Assembly: GCA_002408385.1 (NCBI GenBank)
Contig: DHSB01000230.1
Coordinates: forward strand, 20,141 to 43,541
Direction: 5' to 3'
Origin: Myxococcales bacterium UBA5297
GTDB lineage: Bacteria > Myxococcota > Myxococcia > Myxococcales > UBA5297
DNA length: 23,401 nt
Positions 19,572-23,401 of this stretch are shown here, in pieces (within the stretch, counting starts at the first letter, position 1; every line of letters begins with the position of its first letter). The notes under the pieces are model-generated. The model was given only the letters and a program-made list of their open reading frames with translations. It was not told the DNA's origin and did no database searches. Both the position numbers and the translations under genes were made by a program.

Positions 19572-19599
19572 CCGCTCGGTGCCGGCGGCTGGCCGGTAG

Positions 19600-19605
19600 T
19601 TGACA
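19600..19605 (+). promoter_or_regulatory. -35 box (TTGACA) between the LtaS-like gene and the next gene
   Basis: TTGACA is a perfect consensus -35 box, but the bases 17 downstream read TTGAAA (19623-19628), a poor -10 box. It may give the gene at 19700 its own promoter in addition to read-through. Confidence 0.3.
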
Positions 19606-19699
19606 TCCTTGCGCGGTTGGAATTGAAACGGGACAGCGGAAGGCCCCCCGCGGGTGAGCCGCTCGAGAGCGAGAGAGTGAGAGGGGGCGAGGAGCGCCG

Positions 19700-21448
19700 A
19701 TGGCGAAGGTCTTCTGGGCTTTGGGCTGCGTGGCCCTGGTGGTGGGGGTGGTGGTGGTCGCGCTCACCGGAGGCGGTGCGCCAGACTCCGAGGCGGCGGT
19801 CGCCGTCGCCGCGCCGGTCCTCGCGCCTGGCCTCTCGGCCGAGCAGGCTGCAGCCCGCTTGGCGCGCGCCGGCTTGATCTCGGGGACCGAAGAGGCCCGG
19901 CTGCTGCGCCTCGGCTCCGAGTCGGGAGGGGCCGTCTTCCAGACCCCGGGCTTGCCGGGGCCGGGGGAGCGGATCGTGTTCGCGGCCTGGCGCGAGGGGG
20001 GCGACCGGTTTGACCGGGGCTTGGCGCACCTCTCTTTCGACGATGGCGCGAGTTGGAGCGACCGGCCCGGCGCGCCGGTGGGCGCCGAGGGCGAGGGGTT
20101 TCTCTTCGACCTGGGCAGCCATGCAGCGGGGGCGAGGTTTCAGGTCGCCCTGGCGCTGTTCGACGACAACCGCGTGCTCTGGCTCAACCACGCCGAGCAG
20201 AACTATCGCGCCCAGGTCGCCGCGCCGGCTGCCCTCGAGTGGCTCGGCGCGGTCGAGCTCTCCCAGGACGGCCTGCCGCGCGCCCCCGGCGAGCCGCTCT
20301 ACCTGTTCCACGACCTCGAGGTGAAGGTGCAGACTTGGCCCTCCTCGCCCGACACCCGGGTGGTCGCCTTCTACCGGATCGACAGCGGCGAGGAGCGCGA
20401 AGCGCCGCTGCGCCTGGTCGCCACCGGGGCCGGAGAATTCCACAACAACCTGCAGTGGGCGGTGCGGCTGCCCACGGCCGGGCTGGAGAAGGGCGGCCGG
20501 GTGAGCTGGAGGCTCGAGGCGAGCGCCGGCGGCGCCTCTCGGCGCGAGGAGCGCGGCGGGGAGGGTTGGAGCGCGCAGGTCGAGTTGGAGAGCCCCACCC
20601 TGACCTGGGCGGCGGCCGGCGAATACTGGTGGAGGCCGGGCGAGGCGGGGTTTGGCGACCTCCCCGACCCCTTCGTCTTCTCGCTCACCGCGCTCGACAC
20701 GGGGGGCGGGCCGCTGCCGGGCATCGAGCTCTACGTCCCGGGGATCACCGACCACCCCGAGGCCGAGCGGATCGCTGCTGGCGGCTTCGTGCGCGCCGAG
20801 GCCTATTCGCCTTTCTTTTCCGGGCATCCCGAGGGCGAGTGGCGCGGGGGGCCGCTCGTCTTCACCGGGCGGGTCGGCAACAACGCTCGCTACCGCTGGA
20901 ACCTGCTGCGGGCCCACCAGGGGACTACGGGCACCGAGGGGCTGCGCCCGCTCGCCAGCGCCGAGGCGGCCGAGGGCGACTACGGCTTCAAGTTCCGGGT
21001 CTCGACCGATGGCGGGCGCAGTTGGCGTTGGCTGGGCACCGGCGGGTTTCCCGCGGACGGGGAGAACCGCACCCTCCGCTTTGCGGCGGGTGGCGATTGT
21101 CGGGTGCCCGCGCTGCTCGGCGACCCGCGCATCCAGCCGACCGCGCTCGGGGCCCGCAGCGAGCACTCGCTCGAGATCTTCAATGACACGGGCGCGCCGG
21201 TGCGCCTCTCGGATTTCTACCTTTGGGGCGCGGCGGCCTTCTCAGTGGCGATCGACGGGTGCGCAAGGCTCGCCGAGTGCGCTCCGGTGCTCGCCCCCGG
21301 GGAGAGGCGCGGGGTGTTCGTCGGCTTTGCCCCCGAGGGCAAGGCCGCTCGGCTCGAGGCGCTGCTCGGGGCGCGGGTCGAGGGCCACCCCGACCCGAAG
21401 GCTGCCTACGGCCGGATCGGCATGCGGCTCAACGCGATCGCCTACTGA
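19700..21448 (+). CDS. Unrecognised membrane-anchored beta-rich protein with Asp-box-like motifs and ASH-like C-terminus
   Basis: This is a 582-residue protein with an N-terminal hydrophobic anchor or signal peptide (about 4-22), then a long extracytoplasmic beta-rich part. Two Asp-box-like motifs are visible: SFDDGASW (112-119) and STDGGRSW (435-442). Such motifs occur in beta-propellers and some beta-sandwiches, and usually come in longer series. A middle region with FHNNLQWAVRLP (about 250-262) resembles carbohydrate-binding sandwiches. The C-terminal ~95 residues (about 488-582: SLEIFNDTGAPVRLSDF, LAPGERRGVFVGFAP) resemble an ASH/choice-of-anchor immunoglobulin-like domain with two Cys. 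ATG 19700 has GAGGAG five bases upstream. It follows the LtaS-like gene on the same strand, so a shared envelope role is plausible. No catalytic residues were identified; I would not name a function. Confidence 0.8.
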   Translation: MAKVFWALGCVALVVGVVVVALTGGGAPDSEAAVAVAAPVLAPGLSAEQAAARLARAGLISGTEEARLLRLGSESGGAVFQTPGLPGPGERIVFAAWREGGDRFDRGLAHLSFDDGASWSDRPGAPVGAEGEGFLFDLGSHAAGARFQVALALFDDNRVLWLNHAEQNYRAQVAAPAALEWLGAVELSQDGLPRAPGEPLYLFHDLEVKVQTWPSSPDTRVVAFYRIDSGEEREAPLRLVATGAGEFHNNLQWAVRLPTAGLEKGGRVSWRLEASAGGASRREERGGEGWSAQVELESPTLTWAAAGEYWWRPGEAGFGDLPDPFVFSLTALDTGGGPLPGIELYVPGITDHPEAERIAAGGFVRAEAYSPFFSGHPEGEWRGGPLVFTGRVGNNARYRWNLLRAHQGTTGTEGLRPLASAEAAEGDYGFKFRVSTDGGRSWRWLGTGGFPADGENRTLRFAAGGDCRVPALLGDPRIQPTALGARSEHSLEIFNDTGAPVRLSDFYLWGAAAFSVAIDGCARLAECAPVLAPGERRGVFVGFAPEGKAARLEALLGARVEGHPDPKAAYGRIGMRLNAIAY

Positions 21449-21647
21449 AGAGGTCTTTGGGGAGCTCGCCCGCCTCGGCGGTGCGGTGGGCCCCGGGCCT
21501 TGAGCGCGAGTCGAAAGCTCCTGCGCACTCTCGCGCCTCGCCCAGTCCGCGCTTCCGAAGCCAGCCGAGCCGGACTGAAGGGACGGACGCGCGGGGCGGG
21601 GGACCGAGGTCGGCGCGTGTTCACGGCACCTCTTGCCGCCCGGCTCG

Positions 21648-22766
21648 CTACCTCCCCGCGGCGCAGGCGGCGAGCAGGTAGCGCTCGAACTTGTCGGCGA
21701 CCTGCGTCCAGGTCGAGCCCTCGGCAAAGGCGCGCCCGGCTCGCCCGAGCGCGGCGCGGCGGTCGGCGTCGTCCCACAACCTGTCGATCGCCACGGCGAG
21801 CGCCTCGGGGGCGAAGGGGGCGAAGGCGACGCCGAACCCGTGCTCCACGCAGTAGCGCAGCTCGGGGATCGCCGAGACGACGAGCGGCTTGTGGCAGGCG
21901 GCGGCCTCGATCGCCGCGATCCCCTGGCCCTCGAAGCGTGAGGGGAGCGCGACGATCCGCGCGCCCTCGAGGAAGCGGCGCTTCTCCTCGCCCTCGAGCC
22001 AGCCGAGAAGCTCGACCTCGCCCCCCAGGCCGAGGGTCCGGATCCGGGCGCGCAGCGCCCCTTCGTCCGGGCCGCGGCCGGCGAGCTTGAGCCGCAGACG
22101 CCGTCCACGCCTGCGCAACCGGGCGAGGGCGTCGAGCAGCACGTCGAGCCCCTTCTGCGTGGCGTCGAGCCGGCCAAGGAAGCCGAGGTAGTCTCCCTCG
22201 CGCGGGTGGGCCGCGAGCAGCTCTTCGTCGATCCCCTGCCCGATGACCTCTCCGCGCACGCCGTAGCGGGCGTTGAGCGGCTCGCCCAGCACGATCCAGC
22301 GGCGAAACAGCCGCGGGTAGCCCCTCATGCTCAGGTAGCAGGCCGCGCCCACGAACAGCCCGCTCTTCACGCGCATCTCTGCCCAGGGGGTGACGTTCTG
22401 GATCTGGAGGACGAGCGGGCGTCCCCGCAGCAGCGGCGTCAGTGTCGGGCTCCAGTAGGAGAGCTCCTCGACGATCACGTCGTAGCAGGCCGCCCGGCGC
22501 AGCAGCCAGGCCGCGGCGGCGGCCGAAAAATGGAGCGAGCTCTTGATTTTGCTCGCCGTGCGCTCCTCGCAGTTCGAGCCGACGAAGTGGTACTCGAAGC
22601 GCGCGTTGACCCGGTAGTCCTCGGTGCCCGGCACGCGGCTGGAGACGACGGTCACCTGGTGCCCGCGCTCGCTCAGGCGCCGGTAGATCTCGTAGTTGCG
22701 CACCTCGGCGCCCCCGAAGAAGACCGGGTTGCGCGGGTGGCCCATGTTCACGTGGGCGATTCTCAC
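21648..22766 (-). CDS. GT4-family glycosyltransferase
   Basis: This 372-residue GT-B-fold enzyme transfers a sugar from a nucleotide-sugar donor, probably during envelope polysaccharide or glycolipid synthesis. The N-terminal half opens with RIAHVNMGHPRNPVFFGGAE, the glycine-rich acceptor loop. The C-terminal half has FLGRLDATQKGLDVLLDA (about 196-213), the LKLAGRGPD loop (about 227-234) and the retaining GT4 E-x7-E motif with Glu279 and Glu287 in FEGQGIAAIEAAA. GTG 22766 is chosen because it starts exactly where the family N-terminus starts, overlaps the TGA of the upstream glycosyltransferase gene by four bases (GTGA), and has GGAG upstream. The longer frame back to 22853 lies inside the neighbour. 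The sugar and acceptor are unknown. Confidence 0.93.
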   Translation of the reverse strand: MRIAHVNMGHPRNPVFFGGAEVRNYEIYRRLSERGHQVTVVSSRVPGTEDYRVNARFEYHFVGSNCEERTASKIKSSLHFSAAAAAWLLRRAACYDVIVEELSYWSPTLTPLLRGRPLVLQIQNVTPWAEMRVKSGLFVGAACYLSMRGYPRLFRRWIVLGEPLNARYGVRGEVIGQGIDEELLAAHPREGDYLGFLGRLDATQKGLDVLLDALARLRRRGRRLRLKLAGRGPDEGALRARIRTLGLGGEVELLGWLEGEEKRRFLEGARIVALPSRFEGQGIAAIEAAACHKPLVVSAIPELRYCVEHGFGVAFAPFAPEALAVAIDRLWDDADRRAALGRAGRAFAEGSTWTQVADKFERYLLAACAAGR

Positions 22767-23401
22767 GCCGCATCTCCCGAGCTCCGGAGCGCGGCCGCCT
22801 CGAGGGCCCGCAGGTGCCCGGCCGCGCAGCCCTTCCACCCGAGCTCGGCGCACGCCTCACGGGCAGCGGCCTGGCCACGGGCGCGCTCCTCGGGCGAGAG
22901 CCGCGCGACCCGCTCGAGAGCGGCAGCCAGGTTGGCCGCCCGGCGGCGCGGAGCCGCGAAGGGAACCCGCCAGCCGAACGGCGGGCGCAGCAGATCGCGC
23001 GGGCCGTCGGTGTCCGAGGCGACGACGAGACAGCCGTGCCCCAGCGCCTCGACGATCACCAGTCCGAAGGGCTCGAAGACCGCAGGGTGCAGCAGCACGT
23101 CGGCCGCCGCGTAGCGCGCCTCGACCTCGGCGGGCGCGAGGTGACCTGCGTCCTCGAACCGCACCCGCCGCAGCCGTCGGAAACCCGCGGTCACTCTCTC
23201 GGCGTAGACCGAGGCGGGCCCCTCCCAAGTGCCGAGCCCGCCGACCGCGGTCATCGCGAGCCGGTCGGCAAGCTGAGGCGAGTCGCGCTCGATCAGGTGG
23301 AGCGCCTCGGCCGCATAGTCCCAGCCCTTCTGCAGGCTCGGGCGGCCAACCATCAACAGCCCCAGCCGGTCGTTGGCCTCGCGCGGGGCTCGGGCCCGCG
23401 C
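22763..23401 (-). CDS. GT4-family glycosyltransferase, C-terminal part (cut by window edge)
   Basis: At least 212 residues of the C-terminal nucleotide-sugar-binding half of a GT-B glycosyltransferase are present. The frame is open to the window edge and the true start lies beyond it. It shows LMVGRPSLQKGWDYAAEAL, then DVLLHPAVFEPFGLVIVEALGHG with the E-x7-E pair, and VVASDTDGPRDLL. An internal TTG/ATG at 23356 is not a start, because it falls in the middle of the conserved beta-strand before GRPSLQKGW. It is the upstream partner of the gene at 21648-22766 and is coupled to it by a four-base overlap, so both probably act in the same glycan pathway. Confidence 0.92.
   Translation of the reverse strand, partial: ARARAPREANDRLGLLMVGRPSLQKGWDYAAEALHLIERDSPQLADRLAMTAVGGLGTWEGPASVYAERVTAGFRRLRRVRFEDAGHLAPAEVEARYAAADVLLHPAVFEPFGLVIVEALGHGCLVVASDTDGPRDLLRPPFGWRVPFAAPRRRAANLAAALERVARLSPEERARGQAAAREACAELGWKGCAAGHLRALEAAALRSSGDAA

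Noticed and set aside
19596..19612. Sigma54 promoter (TTGACATCCTTGC)
   Set aside because: The required GG at -24 is missing at the correct distance from the GC.
22767..22853. 29 extra N-terminal residues for the GT4 glycosyltransferase
   Set aside because: They lie inside the neighbouring glycosyltransferase gene and are Arg/Gly-rich; GTG 22766 begins right at the conserved N-terminal strand.

Overview
The window is very G+C-rich, with third codon positions almost always G or C. Its gene content points to a Gram-negative, large-genome bacterium of the Myxococcota/deltaproteobacterial type. This rests on Cys-rich lipoproteins with 'CxxDxDC'-like repeats and a MopE-type calcium/metal-binding motif, GAF/PAS histidine kinases, a DUF4476-like secreted protein, and TANNCT-type -10 boxes sitting almost on top of start codons. 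The taxon is an inference from content; there is no rRNA gene or other marker to confirm it.

Layout from left to right. 1-2747: glycogen phosphorylase (+) with a structured leader and a strong terminator. 2938-6911: two sensor kinase genes in tandem (+); the first stops after the phospho-acceptor helices and has no ATPase domain, the second is complete. 6912-7275: a non-coding stretch holding a large hairpin and a second copy of a promoter-like element also found at position 1. 7276-8043 (-): membrane methyltransferase of the isoprenylcysteine/phospholipid family. 8184-10508 (-): a 774-residue Cys-rich lipoprotein with seven ~60-residue repeats, a MopE-type motif and a Kazal-like module. 10509-10825: divergent intergenic region with a perfect 10-bp inverted repeat. 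10826-13192 (+): a MoxR-type AAA+ ATPase and a secreted protein with two DUF4476-like repeats. 13193-13725: terminator hairpin and a seven-unit ~42-bp tandem repeat between convergent genes. 13726-14450 (-): an unrecognised helical protein whose frame is either broken by a one-base change or split into two coupled genes. 14583-15752 (-): site-2-type M50 metalloprotease with two CBS domains. 15863-17095 (-): a Cys-rich lipoprotein, divergent from 17172-19571 (+), an LtaS/sulfatase-family membrane enzyme with an unusual N-terminal beta-sandwich. 19700-21448 (+): an unrecognised anchored beta-rich protein. 21648-23401 (-): two overlapping GT4 glycosyltransferase genes, the upstream one cut by the window edge.

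The genes do not form one pathway. Three local units make functional sense: the tandem kinases, the envelope pair 17172/19700 (a membrane phospho- or sulfo-transferase/hydrolase plus a secreted beta-rich protein), and the glycosyltransferase pair. No tRNA, rRNA, insertion sequence or CRISPR array was seen. The items I rate highest are the LtaS-like fusion, the ATPase-less kinase, the 42-bp array, the repeated promoter-like element, and the recurring near-leaderless gene starts.
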